From positions 8,858,349 through 8,922,348 of the forward strand of contig CAIIXF020000010.1 of assembly GCA_903813345.2 (NCBI GenBank): a DNA stretch of 64,000 nt, read 5' to 3'. The translations under genes were made by a program, and so were the position numbers. Source of the DNA: Owenia fusiformis. Taxonomy: Eukaryota; Annelida; Polychaeta; Sabellida; Oweniidae. Under the pieces are notes generated by a model. It worked only from the letters and a program-made list of their open reading frames with translations. It ran no database searches and was not told where the DNA came from. Shown in pieces: positions 24,201 to 34,906 of the stretch; within the stretch, counting starts at the first letter, position 1, and the number at the start of each line of letters is the position of its first letter.

Positions 24201-27200
24201 CCTTGAATGTTTCATGGGTCTTATACTGATGTTGCTCCATTTTGTCAGGGGTATTGATTGCAGGTGGTTTACTGAAAATAAATAGATGGATATTGATAAA
24301 TCTGGTCACATATAATATTCACATATGATCACATATTACCATTTCTTCAACTTTTAATCTGTAAATATCACAAAATTATAACACAAAATGAAAAGTTACA
24401 AGCCAAATATATTTCAGGAGAAGCTGTTTACAATGCTGCACCTGTGATTGGTCTTCCTTTATTGTTAGATCAGCGCCATAACTGTGCTCTCTTGACGAAA
24501 CGTCATAAAATGGGTTTAACATTGCCATTTGCTGATATTACGATGGACACATTTTCTGCCGCAATCGTTGAGGTCCTAGAAAACCCTCAATACAAGAAAA
24601 ATGCTGTAAAAGCACAGAAGCTGGTTCGGGACCAACCCATCAATGCCACCTATACCATACAGTATTGGTGTGAATACATTATGAAGCACAGGAGCACATC
24701 ACTTGAAATCTACTGCCATGTTTGAACTGAACTTCTTTCAGTACTTCTTGCTGGACATACTACTGCTAGTATTGATCATTGTGGTGATTTTCTTGGCTGT
24801 ACTATATTGCATTATTAAACATTTGGTATTGTATCTTTGCAACTGTAAGTCTCAGAAACTTAAGAAGTCATAAGATATGTAATTCTTATTCAAACATAAC
24901 TAATTCATGCTTTCTATAAACAGTGAACAAATTCAAATTCGTCGAAACAATACCCGGTCTGTACAAAGTGTTTTGTTCAGTGCACCAGAAGTAGGAACTG
25001 TAGTGACGATTTTGCAAAATTTTGGTGAGTTTTCATGTTTGAATCAAAATACCACTTCTGATCAGGTATTATATCAAGTAATAAATACTTCAGGGCTAGA
25101 AACAAAAGCTCTTTCGGTCATTCTGGTACAGAAAATATTTGTACCTAGTCCTGCGGTACTTGTCGATATAGCACCTGCTCTTTGGACTATAGTTCTGAAT
25201 TACAACTCAAAGAAGTCAGTCATGCCACAAGGATTATCTGTCATGCCCAATAGGCAAAAGCTACGCAGAGGAGCAAACATACTGTATTGAAAATGAATAT
25301 AATATATAATACATGTTATTGGAAAATGAAAATGTTGCAATGTTAAAAATTAATTCATCGGTGTTGGATTTCTTAATTAATAGAAGAAGCGTTTCCACCT
25401 TATATGAATATCTGAAATTAAAATGGATGAAAGGTTGTGCAAGGTTTAGATCGTGTAAATTGAATGAAAATATGTGATAAAATCAAATCACAATGCAATT
25501 GTTCATAAATGCAATAATAAATAATGTATGAAAGATTGTACATGTCTCAGTGTCTTCATTGTATATGTATCAGGTTCTTTCTGTTACAAATGTTATGACT
25601 TACTATGTTGTCACAGGTTTCTCCCTTGACAGCAACAGAAAATGTTATGGCTTATATGACAGAAAGTGTTATGGCTAAATATAACATCACAGCTCTCTCT
25701 GATTACAGAAGACTAATAATTTTAATATGCCATAGATTCCTCCCATTACAGGTAATGTTACTTACTATGGTATAGGTTTCTCCCAGGACCGGTCCCCCTC
25801 AAGCACTACAGTCGTGGATGGACTCTCTATTGCTTTCCCACCACCTGAGAAAGTAAATCAAAAATATGTTTGGTCATCTTAGGCCATTCAATGTTAAATA
25901 CTGGTACATGTCAACTCCCTTTACTTCTAGGATTTCGAATTTTCTATAAAATGAACAAAAATTTCTACTTGTAATTATTCAAAATTGTGATTGAAAACTA
26001 CATCTGTTTAAACTTTAGTTTAGTCTTCATTAAAAAGTTTATGTGAACCTAAAGTGGTTGTCATTTTATGGGCATTTATCTATGTACATATATGTTCAGT
26101 TATTTTAACTTGAATATGGTAGATACACTTTATTTGGCTCCTGTTTTAATTTGAAGGATTGGCGGATTCAATGCCAAATTAAAAATCCGTTTTTCAGTTT
26201 GGAATTTTTGTCCAGTGCACTTCAGAAATTAAACCCCAGGGGCCCCTTTACTGATTGTACTACACATAATTTACCCCAACCCCCAAATACAAAAGACTAG
26301 ATGTCCCAAAAAGTAATCTTGATTTTCATCTTTAAATATTCAAAATTGCATACCATGAGTAATGAGGTCTTTAGTAGGTGTTTCTACTCTATATATAATA
26401 TTGTCAGGAGTCTGTAGCTTGTCTGAACCCTGCCTTTCTGGGGGCTGCGTGCCTGAACTCTGCCTGCCAAGAGCCTGCTCTCTCGCCACCCTACAGAATG
26501 CATCCTTATAGGCCAGTTCTATAGTGTTCTCACTCCCTTCCTTAGTGTTATACCTGTCTTTATATTCTGCAAGTTTACTGTTTAACATATAAGGTTCAGC
26601 TGCGATATTTTCTTTATTCATGTATTGCTTTGAAAAGTCAGATCTCGTGTCTCTTGCTTGCACTTGGGATAACAGTTTACTCTCAATTTTACTAGTGGTT
26701 GGTTGAACATCTGAGGTTTTAACTACATTGGATGCTCTGCGGCTAATTCTGTCAATATTTGTTGGCCTTCCATGAGAGGAGCTGAGCAACAGATCATTGG
26801 TATCACCAGATGCCAAAGAGTCACCAAAATGTCTCCTTTTAAAGTTTGATTCTGGTTTGTTATTAGCTATATGTTCAGAGTCTTTGTATTGAGTGTCATA
26901 TGTGTTAGTAAGATCACCTATGCTGAGATCTAATGTTGTGTTGATATAGTCTTTAGACTCAGATATATTGTGTTTCTTTAGTGAATTAAACTTGCTGTTA
27001 GGCCATATTGGTGAGTCTTTGTGGTATGGTGCATACCCCTGTGTTGTACTCTGGATATTAGAGGGGCATATTCTCCCCACCCAGCTAGGAACTTTACCTC
27101 CACTAGAGATCTGATTTTTACTAAGGATTTGCTCCCCTACTTCAGATTCAATATCAGTTTTTGCCATATCATTTACCCAACTTGGAGCTGTGTTGATTTC

Positions 27201-30200
27201 TGATTTGTCTAAGCCATCGATCCAACTTGGAGGAGGTCTTGCACCTTGTTTACTTATATCTTTCTGAATGTTCTTTGCAGACTCTTTACTTTGAGGTTCA
27301 TTATGTAGTCCCCCTGAGATGACTTTCAATGTTGAGATATCAGCTGTGTGGGATTTTGATGACTTTTCAGCTCTTATTACATCAGAGGTACACTTGTCAG
27401 AATGTCTTTCAATATGTGGTGTCTCTGGAGATTTTGTAACATGAAGCTGATTAACCCATGCCCTTATATGGTCTGCATGGTCTCGTTTTGGCACCAGTGG
27501 TGAATCCACCCCTTCAGTAGTCCCAATTTCAGATTTTCCACCCAGCATTTCAATCCAGCTAGGTAAAGGGTGTCCCTCATTGGCGGCTAACTGCTGTACT
27601 CCAGTGATAACTGTCTCCAGGTCTGAACCCTCTAGATCAGCTATCCAAGATGGAGGGGTACGGCCACCTTTTAGTGCCTCTTCTAAAATAGTCTCTATAG
27701 CTGAATGATCTAAATCTTCAATCCAACTTGGTGGCTTGCGACCCTTGGGCCCAGTTGTTGGACCAAGTCTGGTGAGTGGAGAACTACCAGTGTTAATTAT
27801 TGTAGATTCTATGTCAGATCTTACCAAGTCTCCTATCCAACTAGGAGCTAGATGCCCTTCACCTGAATGATCTACAGTGTGAGATGTATTTTTCATATGT
27901 GGCTTCATATCCCTTGAATATGTTGTAGAGTTGTTTGTGGGTTTATTGCTTGAATATTTACTGTCTGAGTTGAACAAACTACAGCTGTGTCTAAGAAAAC
28001 TGGAATTGTTGTCTCTAAAACTAGAATCATTGTGCCTTGGGACACTGGAGTTGTTGTGTCTCAAACTAGAATCATTGTGTCTCAGGACACTGGAGTTATC
28101 GTGTCTCAAACTAGAATCTTTGTGTGTCAACCTCAAATCATTGTGTCTCAAGCTTTCTTTATGTGTCAAACTCGAATCATTGTGCCTCAAGCTAGAATCA
28201 GTGTGTCTTAAACTGTCATCACTATCTCTGCTTCCATTAGAGCCATAACTCTCGTACATTGAGTGAAAAGATGAAACTCCATTGTTAGAATCATCTTGTC
28301 CCTGTTTTCCATATCTTTGTCCATTAGTATCTTGTGTCCTTCTTGACTTTTTATAGCCATATACATGACTGGATGTCCTCTTTGAAGATTCTCTTTGTTT
28401 AGGCCTCAGATTTACAGCATCATTGTGGGCTAGAATGGTATCTGATTGAGGCCTATATGTATTGTGTCGCTCTAAGTTTGTACCATGTTGATCCAAATGT
28501 GCATTTTGTTGCCCCTGATGTGTATAATGATGCCCAAGGAGTAGATCAGTGCAGCTAGAGGAGAGAGAAGGTTGGGCAGAGGCACTGGGGAGAGAGGAGA
28601 GATCCACTGTAACATCAGTTAATAGCTTGGATGATGAAGCTACAGCATCTTTCACTAGAATACAGAAAAATATTTTTAAGGACAAAATGAAATTTTAATG
28701 TGAAATAAATTAATTGTGAGGGCCTTTTGAAATGCAAAATGGTCGTTTGAAGTGGCATTGATTTACTTTGGAATGGTAAAAAATATTGGATGCAATATTG
28801 CTAAATAGTCAATATTTTCTGACTTGTCTTGCAATCACATCACACCTCTGAACACAAAACAGTTTAGATTCCATTCAATACTATAGTACTAGAACATAAT
28901 TTTGCAAACTGGGGACCACTGTCATGGATGTGTTCACCCTCAAAATAAAATGATAATTGCTAACCTTCTTTTCTCTTTTTTTCTTCATTCAATAAGGTGT
29001 CGTGTGATCGGTCAATCATCTGCCGAAGTTCATAAAGCCTTTCCTCCTATAATTAAGTAATCATATTAACACTTTCGACATGAATATAAGAGGAAAATGT
29101 TGGCCATGTTGACGGATAGTTAAGAACGGTTTTAGGTAAAAACTGGAAAAGACGTATACCCGGGACCTATACTTTAAATTTTATCACTAAAATACTATTT
29201 TTAATAAGCATTATCACATGTCAACAACTTGTCAAAATTTGGTATAAAAATACTGAATAGAACTGGAGATATTGTCATTTCATTGATGTATGTAAATAAG
29301 GATAGTGGTGCCAAAAGGAGCCTATCGTCCTGAATGGTATTACGTAATAGGGCTCCATATGGAGCCTATCGTCTTGAAAGGGTTAAATGTACATTCTAAT
29401 GGTACAGCAAACCTGTCATATAGCGAACACCTCATACTATTTTGGTTTCTGTATAGATTACCCTCTCTGTACCTACCAACACTGAGCATTTTTTCTCAGC
29501 AAAAAAATGTTCAATATATACACAGGTTTTACTGTATTTCACATCACATAGTCCTCACAACTTCAAACATCACGTTATTAGGAATCTCAAAATAGTATTC
29601 CATATTTGTGACTCGTTCTGTTATACCTATCAACATGAAAAGTATTTTTGATTTCGGAAAATTAGAACATCTCCAATGGGGAAAAGGACTGGCTGTGATT
29701 TGTGAAAGACTGGAAGGGGGTGGTGGTTATTATAAAACTTATAGAAAAGTTGAATTTCATGACATACCTTAGCTGTGTGCCTGGTCCCTGTTTGTAAAGA
29801 TCTTTCTGCAGTTAGCTGTAGTGGAGATTTAGGAATAATCAGATCATTGACATCTCGATAATAGTGCTGTCTAGGGGTTGGCCCATCTGCAGTGGTAGGC
29901 CTACTTTTTAGAGTAGATCCCCCTCTTGGAGTCCGACCACCTGAGGCTCCGTGTGTCCCATCAATCTTAAGGCTGGTATTAAAAACCCTATTAGATGAGT
30001 GGCCAAATTGATTGGTGCCACTTCTTTGAGCAACAGGGGTTGAGATGGGTCCCTGTGAATGTTCAAAATGATTGATGTAGGCATTGAGGGCCGCTGAAGC
30101 AGAGTTGAAGCTCTGGTCCTCTACATGATAACCACTGGTGTCCATATTGTTATGAGGGATGGAGAGATTCACTGTGCTAGAGAATATACGACGTCCTGAT

Positions 30201-30223
30201 GGCCCAACTTGTGGGGAGAACAT
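18280..30223 (-). CDS. Large low-complexity protein with PSW(I/V) repeats, 8 exons
   Basis: Minus-strand exons in transcript order: 30223-29768 (ATG), 29046-28965, 28654-26354, 25844-25766, 24271-24202, 21246-21107, 19146-19070, 18418-18280 (TGA), about 1,115 aa. Phases agree except at 24202/21246, where the best donor (AAG|GTTAGT) leaves the next exon one base out. Using the donor four bases on (GTTA|GTACAA) restores the frame; a missed exon is the alternative. The protein is mostly polar and probably disordered. Exon 2 is charged and helical (EERLYELRQMIDRSHDTL). The 2.3 kb exon encodes about 12 SSLRHNDS-type repeats, then seven short PSW(I/V)xx(L/M) repeats, for example PPSWIEDLDHSAIET. 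I do not recognise the family. The 5' UTR exon appears to start near 30248 after an acceptor (CATTTCAG). Confidence 0.75.
18480..18640 (+). repeat. ~140-bp dispersed repeat with 'gtcaccacttctggtg' end, copy 1
   Basis: Runs from 'caaggcattaacaggcaaaa' through 'cacctgccatttgttacaga' and 'aacactatccaca' to 'ggtcaccacttct...gacataaaa'. Related copies are at 23925-24060, 34300-34725 (internally expanded), and in reverse at about 56318-56440 and 57157-57288. Non-coding, possibly a SINE or MITE. Confidence 0.65.
18690..18965. repeat. Dispersed short element, copy 2
   Basis: Collinear with 8690-9090 over about 270 bp, including 'ttttgttatttgtttacaca' and 'tttcagttgtcctttaa', with clear divergence. 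Lies in the last-but-one region of the large minus-strand gene (intron between exons 7 and 8). Confidence 0.7.
19290..20480. repeat. Cryptically simple ACCATACC-rich DNA with embedded inverted repeats
   Basis: 19300-19640 and 20280-20475 are strings of 'accatacc', 'taccatac' and 'tgtacc'; 20885-20955 resumes this. Between them (19640-20280) is an insertion-like block with 'ttattatgcacctc' at its left end and 'gaggtgcataataa' near 20120, and the hairpin at 20136-20273. No gene. Confidence 0.6.
20136..20273. repeat. Near-perfect palindrome of about 138 bp
   Basis: 'atactggatgaccatgaggt' at the left returns as 'acctcatggtcatccagtat' at the right. The arms continue through 'ggatatgccagaatac' and 'tactaggc' to a loop around 'tcggctttgcctcg'. 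Arms are about 60 bp with few mismatches, so the strand can fold into one long hairpin. Confidence 0.9.
20490..20890. mobile_element. Palindromic element with TGACGTCA motifs, copy 1
   Basis: 'cacgtttcagcatgtgatac', 'ggaaatattcca', 'gtgtgatgacgattttatca' and a far end 'accaatcaaat...tatgtgataat' also occur in this order at 45665-46170. Ends resemble each other in inverted orientation ('gtgatac.ggaaata'). Confidence 0.65.
20702..21078. repeat. 118-bp direct duplication carrying CRE-like palindromes
   Basis: 20702-20818 and 20962-21078 are nearly identical (differences such as aaatg/tatg and aacgtg/aacatg) and 143 bp separate them. Each contains TGACGTCA twice, giving four perfect 8-bp CRE/ATF consensus sites within 330 bp. 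The second copy ends about 30 bp from minus-strand exon 6 at 21107. Confidence 0.85.
21239..23900 (-). repeat. Minisatellite, ~61-bp unit, about 44 copies, anchored on a 3' splice site
   Basis: Unit on + strand: 'catagagcctgattgatctg' 'taccactcagtctgggagaa' 'taggtctggaagataacataa', with length variants from 'ggagaata'/'gggaata' and 'accactc'/'acactc'. A 61-bp period with no stops keeps all three minus frames open, which explains the many overlapping open frames; I do not regard them as genes. The first unit overlaps the first eight bases of minus-strand exon 6 and its acceptor (ATCAACCAG|GTTCTATG), and later units repeat a similar ATCAATCAG|GCTCTATG. Confidence 0.95.
23925..24060 (+). repeat. 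~140-bp dispersed repeat, copy 2
   Basis: Same order as the copy at 18480: 'aaggcattaataggcaaaat', 'ccacctgccatttgttacag', 'caccatccacaaa', 'tcaccacttctggtggtg'. It directly abuts the end of the 61-bp minisatellite. Confidence 0.7.
24418..24873 (+). pseudogene. UDP-glucuronosyltransferase C-terminal exon relic
   Basis: Begins right after an acceptor-like 'atatatttcag'. The first frame reads GEAVYNAAPVIGLPLLLDQ, the end of the UDP-sugar-binding signature, then a YKKNAVKAQKLVRDQP helix and YWCEYIMKH, as in UGT C-termini. Near 24690 the frame shifts: the remaining conserved part (GAHHLK, then FFQYFLLDILLLVLI as the transmembrane anchor and a short basic tail KSQKLKKS) continues in another frame to TAA at 24873. 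No other UGT exon is visible on the + strand nearby, and it lies antisense in an intron of the large minus-strand gene. A duplicated, broken fragment is most likely; a sequencing error in a real last exon with distant upstream exons is the alternative. Confidence 0.8.
24907..25290 (+). CDS. Unrecognised 127-codon open frame
   Basis: A stop-free frame of this length is unusual in such AT-rich intronic DNA. The product is polar with hydrophobic patches (APALWTIVLNY) and shows no motif I know. It starts 30 bp after the UGT relic on the same strand and could be part of the same transposed fragment, a decayed mobile-element ORF, or chance. AATAAA-like motifs follow near 25515. Confidence 0.25.
   Translation: MLSINSEQIQIRRNNTRSVQSVLFSAPEVGTVVTILQNFGEFSCLNQNTTSDQVLYQVINTSGLETKALSVILVQKIFVPSPAVLVDIAPALWTIVLNYNSKKSVMPQGLSVMPNRQKLRRGANILY
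29066..29386. mobile_element. TTAA-flanked short element (piggyBac-like MITE)
   Basis: TTAACACTTTCGACATG at the left and, in reverse complement, TTAACCCTTTCAAGACG at the right are imperfect inverted repeats, each bordered by TTAA. 321 bp with no recognisable protein. It sits in intron 1 of the large minus-strand gene, 20 bp upstream of exon 2. Confidence 0.6.
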
Positions 30224-30248
30224 TGCGCCAACAGGCTGGTTTCACAAC

Positions 30249-33200
30249 TGAAATGTACAAAAAATAAACAAAAGGTTAGTCTAGCTACAAGCTTTTGAGA
30301 GCCCCCCACTACACACTATATATACATACCAGTAATTTCCTAGGGGGGACACAATAAAAAGCAAAGATTAAAAGAAAGCTAGGAATTATGCAGACTGAAG
30401 CAAACAAATTTTAACTTAAAAACTGTCAGAGCACAATCCAGCTAATAATTTAGTTTTTCAACATTTATTTGATATTTATTTATCTAAAGCTATCATCGAA
30501 CTGAACTTATATTTGTTACTTATCAACTTTAAACTGCGTAGAAAGCTCTACTTAAAGTGACTCACGTCTGTGATTCTGGACTAAAACAATTTCTATATGA
30601 TCTATATCATCAAAACTCTGTTGTTAAGCCACTTTAAATGTGTAATATGTGTTAAGGGTACATTTTGTACTGATAGAATTATTTGTTACGATATGCTACA
30701 GAAGTTTTAACCAAAATAAGAGAAATAGGATCTTTAAAAGCTCCAACATTTTAAAGTAGAATAAATATTTGCTCTACTTCCTATCAGACTGTTATCAATG
30801 TATAGACATGTCAGAATTATATAAAGGCACCAAGATTAAGAAACATGTAAAGATGACCAATACAAACAAAATGCTGATAAAGGCCCCAAGAAAGTTCTCG
30901 AGACTTCAAAAGTTTTTTTGACATTTTTCAAAAAAATGAATTTTGAAAAAGTGGTCCTTTATTTTTTATTTATAATATTTATATGTTTTACAAAAGTTTA
31001 AAGTTATCAAACACTCCATTACTAATTGTAACACAGACATTATTTTCTATAAACTATAAAAAAAATTTTAATGTCAACCATTTAATTTAATTTATTTTAA
31101 TTTACAACCTTCAACATTATTTCAAAAATTTTCATTTAATTCACAACCTTCAATTGTATAGTTTCTTGTAGTTTTGAAATGCTACAAAATATATTTGTTA
31201 TGATTACAAAAAAGGTGACTAAAATCCAATTAATAATATAGCATTCAATCAAAAATATTGCAGATTTGATGATAAAATCACAACTTATAAACAATAGTTG
31301 TTTTCTAATAAAAGGACCGCTACAGGAATCACTTTTAAAAGTTAAAAAAATGTTATACTTATAACATTTTGATAACTTTGGGCAAGAATACAATATAATC
31401 TAAAGATTATATGGTGCCTTTTAACAGAGTAAATTGAAAATGCATCTAAAGGTTTGATGTTACATATGCTAACAAGTACAGAAACATGATTCAGAAGATT
31501 CTACAGATAACATGGCAGCGAACATTTTCTGTGACATTATTAAATATTTGAATATTATCACTTTCAGGATCATTTGGGCTCATATCATTCCTGGTCATCT
31601 CTATTTTCTAAAAATAATAAAATGAAATTGAAGATTTTAATATTGATGTTTTTTAAAACTCTTTTGTGGCTATTCACATTTCAACTTCAACCTGATAAAA
31701 CTTCGAAATTCTAGAAGATATCATAGATCAAGAAGAATTAAATATATATAAAATGGTACTTTGGACACATTTGTTTATAAGTTGTGATTTAATTAACGAA
31801 ATCACAATGTTTTGATTGAAGATTAACTGAAAAGTAATTATGTTCTTTTTCATGATAATCATTTTAAAAAAATGTTTGTTATATTCAATTAATACAAGAA
31901 CACTTTTTATGAATAATATTTGATAATCAAAAGAATACATATTTTCAAATTAATTAATAATAAAAACTTACCACAAATATGAATTGAGCAACAACCGTTG
32001 GAGTCCAAAAGCAAAAATTTGAATATATTCACAAAAATCACCAATGCAACCATATCACCAAAGTCAACAAACTATAAACTCTTTGAATCCCTAGAAAAAT
32101 ATCAGATTCTTACAACAATTACACCGTTGTGAGCTTTTCTAACTTCAATTTGCTTACGCTGGTATGTACAATGGTTAACGAGTTAATGGGTTTAGTCAAG
32201 GTAAATAATAGAATCTGTTGCATCAACAAAACCGAGCCTAAGACGGTAACGAGTTTGACCAGTAAATAAAAGCCTATTATTTATAGGTCAATGTTTAAAC
32301 AAGTCAGTTATAGCTGAACAAGGCATGGGACCTTTATGTCAACAAAACTGTATCAGAATACTTCTCCTTAACTTTGAAGTGTGTTTCTGAAGTGATGTTG
32401 ACCACCTTACCTAAGTTCAAGTGTTGACATTTATCTGGAATGATACCCCTAATTCAGATTAAATGTTGGTCTTGGTTGTATCTTTATGTAGTTAAAGACT
32501 TCTTTGTTTTTTAAATCAATTATTCAAAATCACATATTATTATATAGATAATATACATGTAATTGGAGACTGACTTACCATTTGTATAGAATTTTAGTCC
32601 TTCTGTGCATCAAATTTTATATTTTAAATGTCAGAGAATCACAACCTTTAGTGCAACTTTTAAAGTCCCCGTCTAAAGTTTGAAAATATTTTTTTATCAT
32701 TCATTTACTATTTGTCAGGACTTAAAAAGTGATTTTAGAGATTTTTGAACAAAAAAAAAATTTTGAAAAAAAAGTTGTGAGCATTTCATTTCTCAAATAT
32801 TCAAATTTCCCGCCATTTTTCAAAAAAAGATGAAATTTCTTGATCATCAAATATTTCTTAATGCATTTCAAAAAGGATTATCTTTTTAACACCAATGCAA
32901 AGATTGAACAAAGGACACACTATTTCAATAATAAAATGCCATATTTAATGGGCCACTTCAATGTTTTAGCATATCAAAAATATTTTGAAACATTAGTGAT
33001 GTCACTAAGGTACCAAAAACTTTTTGAAAAAAATTGAATTTTTTTTTCGATGTCAATCTTTTCTAAATATGTAAGACTTTCATAAAAAACCAATGTTGAT
33101 TGTCTAACCAGGTTAAAAGGAAGAATAAATTATGTTTTAGATATCATTGTACCATTGGTTTCTATGATAACTAAAATTTTGAAATGCATTTTTCTCAGAA

Positions 33201-33723
33201 CCATTTTCATGCACTGATAAGTTCATTTCTCGCTTATTTATGAACCGATTTTCTTAATTTTTTCGGCAAAAAACATGGGAGGATGAATGCTATACATTAG
33301 CATGAATTGTGGCTAATTAGAAGATATGAGTGACCTCTAAAAGTTGGTTTTAAATAAATTCACAAATTTTGGAACAAAAAGTCTATCAAAAAACACTTTT
33401 CGAAATTTAAAAAAAAAGTTTCACATATCACACTTTGATAACATTGGGTAAGGCTACAATATAAGCCAAAGTGGTTTAAACTTTATATGGGGCCTTTAAC
33501 CATTTTTAAATTTTGGAATGATCAATTTGAAAGTTAATATAATATAAATTGTAAGCTCAGTCATTTTTTTAAATTCTCTGATTTCGGAGATGATTGAGCA
33601 TTTTTGTATTTGTTCACAATTTTGAATGAGACTTAAACTCCAGTTAATTGCATCCTGCCATTGACTAGAAATTATGAAAACTTTTAAATTTTAATTGACA
33701 TCCAATTTACCTGTTTCTGCCAT
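30249..33723 (-). other. 5' flank or 5' UTR introns of the large minus-strand gene; possible first exon
   Basis: No convincing coding sequence. At 33723 a minus-strand ATG (ATGGCAGAAACAG) runs into a donor, GTAAATTG. A second minus frame near 31600-31490 (MTRNDMSPNDPESDNIQIF) follows acceptor-like 'tattatttttag' and could be joined to it. This might be an alternative short product or 5' exons of the gene starting at 30223, but the frames do not link to that ATG. The 840-bp element at 32661-33500 lies between. Confidence 0.2.
32661..33500 (-). mobile_element. 840-bp TIR element, copy 2 (inverted)
   Basis: Reverse-complement match to 14407-15246 over the full length, starting 'taaagtccccgtctaaagtt' and ending 'actttatatggggcctttaa'. 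Small indels and substitutions throughout. The two copies are about 18 kb apart in opposite orientation. Confidence 0.85.
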
Positions 33724-34299
33724 GATGAGGTTGAGGCTATAATTGTGGGCAAATCAAATCCAGCTCTCCTTATAATATTCTTTCGCCAAGTCACAAGATA
33801 TGCCACACTAACAGCCTTTCATTACTAATACAGATGGACCTGCAAAAAATTCATAAGATGAGAAAAAAGCAAGCAATTATTGAATCAGAGATGCCTTTGA
33901 TAAAAAATTCAGATAATATATTTTGCTCAACCTAGGCAAATAATGTGCACCTGTTTCCATCTAGAGGGATAATAAATATTTCCTTTACATTATCTGCCTG
34001 ATTATCCCCAAATCTTTTTTAGTATTTTTTTACTGTTACATTTGTATCATGTAGCAAATGTGACTCAGGCATAAAGCCAGCATAGCATACAACAGTCTAC
34101 ATAGAGGGTGGTCCAAAAAATGGGACACTCATATTTCAAAAATGAACATGTCATGGTTTTGCCATCAAACCAATCATATTCCAATTCAACATTTGGATAA
34201 AGTCTCTTAAGGCCGATAAACTTAAATTCTTTGTTTCCCATCAGTATGCATGTATGATTTGCTGTTTTTCCAGAAAACAAACACAAATTGTATCTTAGA

Positions 34300-34725
34300 C
34301 AAGGCATTAACATGACAAAAAATACATTTTTTGACCCTGAGAAAGTAATTGAAGGTGATATCCCAAATCAGATTTGAACTTCTGAGAACTTGTAGATGAT
34401 TATGAAAAAAATTGGTCAATTTGAAGCAAGATGAAAGAAGACCTTAAGAATGTTGCAAGTTGAAAAATACCTTTTTGACCTTTTTAACCTTTTTGACCTT
34501 GAAAAGGTCCTTGAAGGCCAAACCTTAAATATAAAGTCAGATTTTAACTTCTGAAAACTTGTAGATGATTTTGAAAAAAGTTGACGTCTGTATAAACAGA
34601 AATGTTAAGTTATTGGAAGTTGTAAGAATTTGTAACAGACTCCGATTCAACCAACCACTTACCGCTGTCAAAAAACCGAAACCATAACAATAAGTCACCA
34701 TTTTTCTGGTGGTGACATAAAAACC
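34300..34725 (+). repeat. ~140-bp dispersed repeat, copy 3, internally expanded
   Basis: Starts 'acaaggcattaacatgacaa' and ends 'agtcaccatttttctggtgg' like the other copies. In between, a ~150-bp segment is tandemly duplicated ('ctgagaacttgtagatgatt' at 34380 and 'ctgaaaacttgtagatgatt' at 34551). 33724-34299 to the left holds nothing I recognise. Confidence 0.5.
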
Positions 34726-34906
34726 CTAGGAACCCTGGGAATTGGCCTAATGACACAATGCCTGAAATGAGTACAATGTACATGTAAAAACTGTATTAAG
34801 TGACCCACATGTCTGAAAGACTGACATGTTAAGAGTCAATAAAAGATATATGTTATCTAAAATACTTATGTGACATACTGATAGCATTTGGGCCCAAAAT
34901 GTCAAA

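Noticed and set aside
27931-28248. Plus-strand open frames rich in Leu/Cys (LCLKLESLCL)
   Set aside because: Antisense shadow of the coding SSLRHNDS repeat in the large minus-strand exon.
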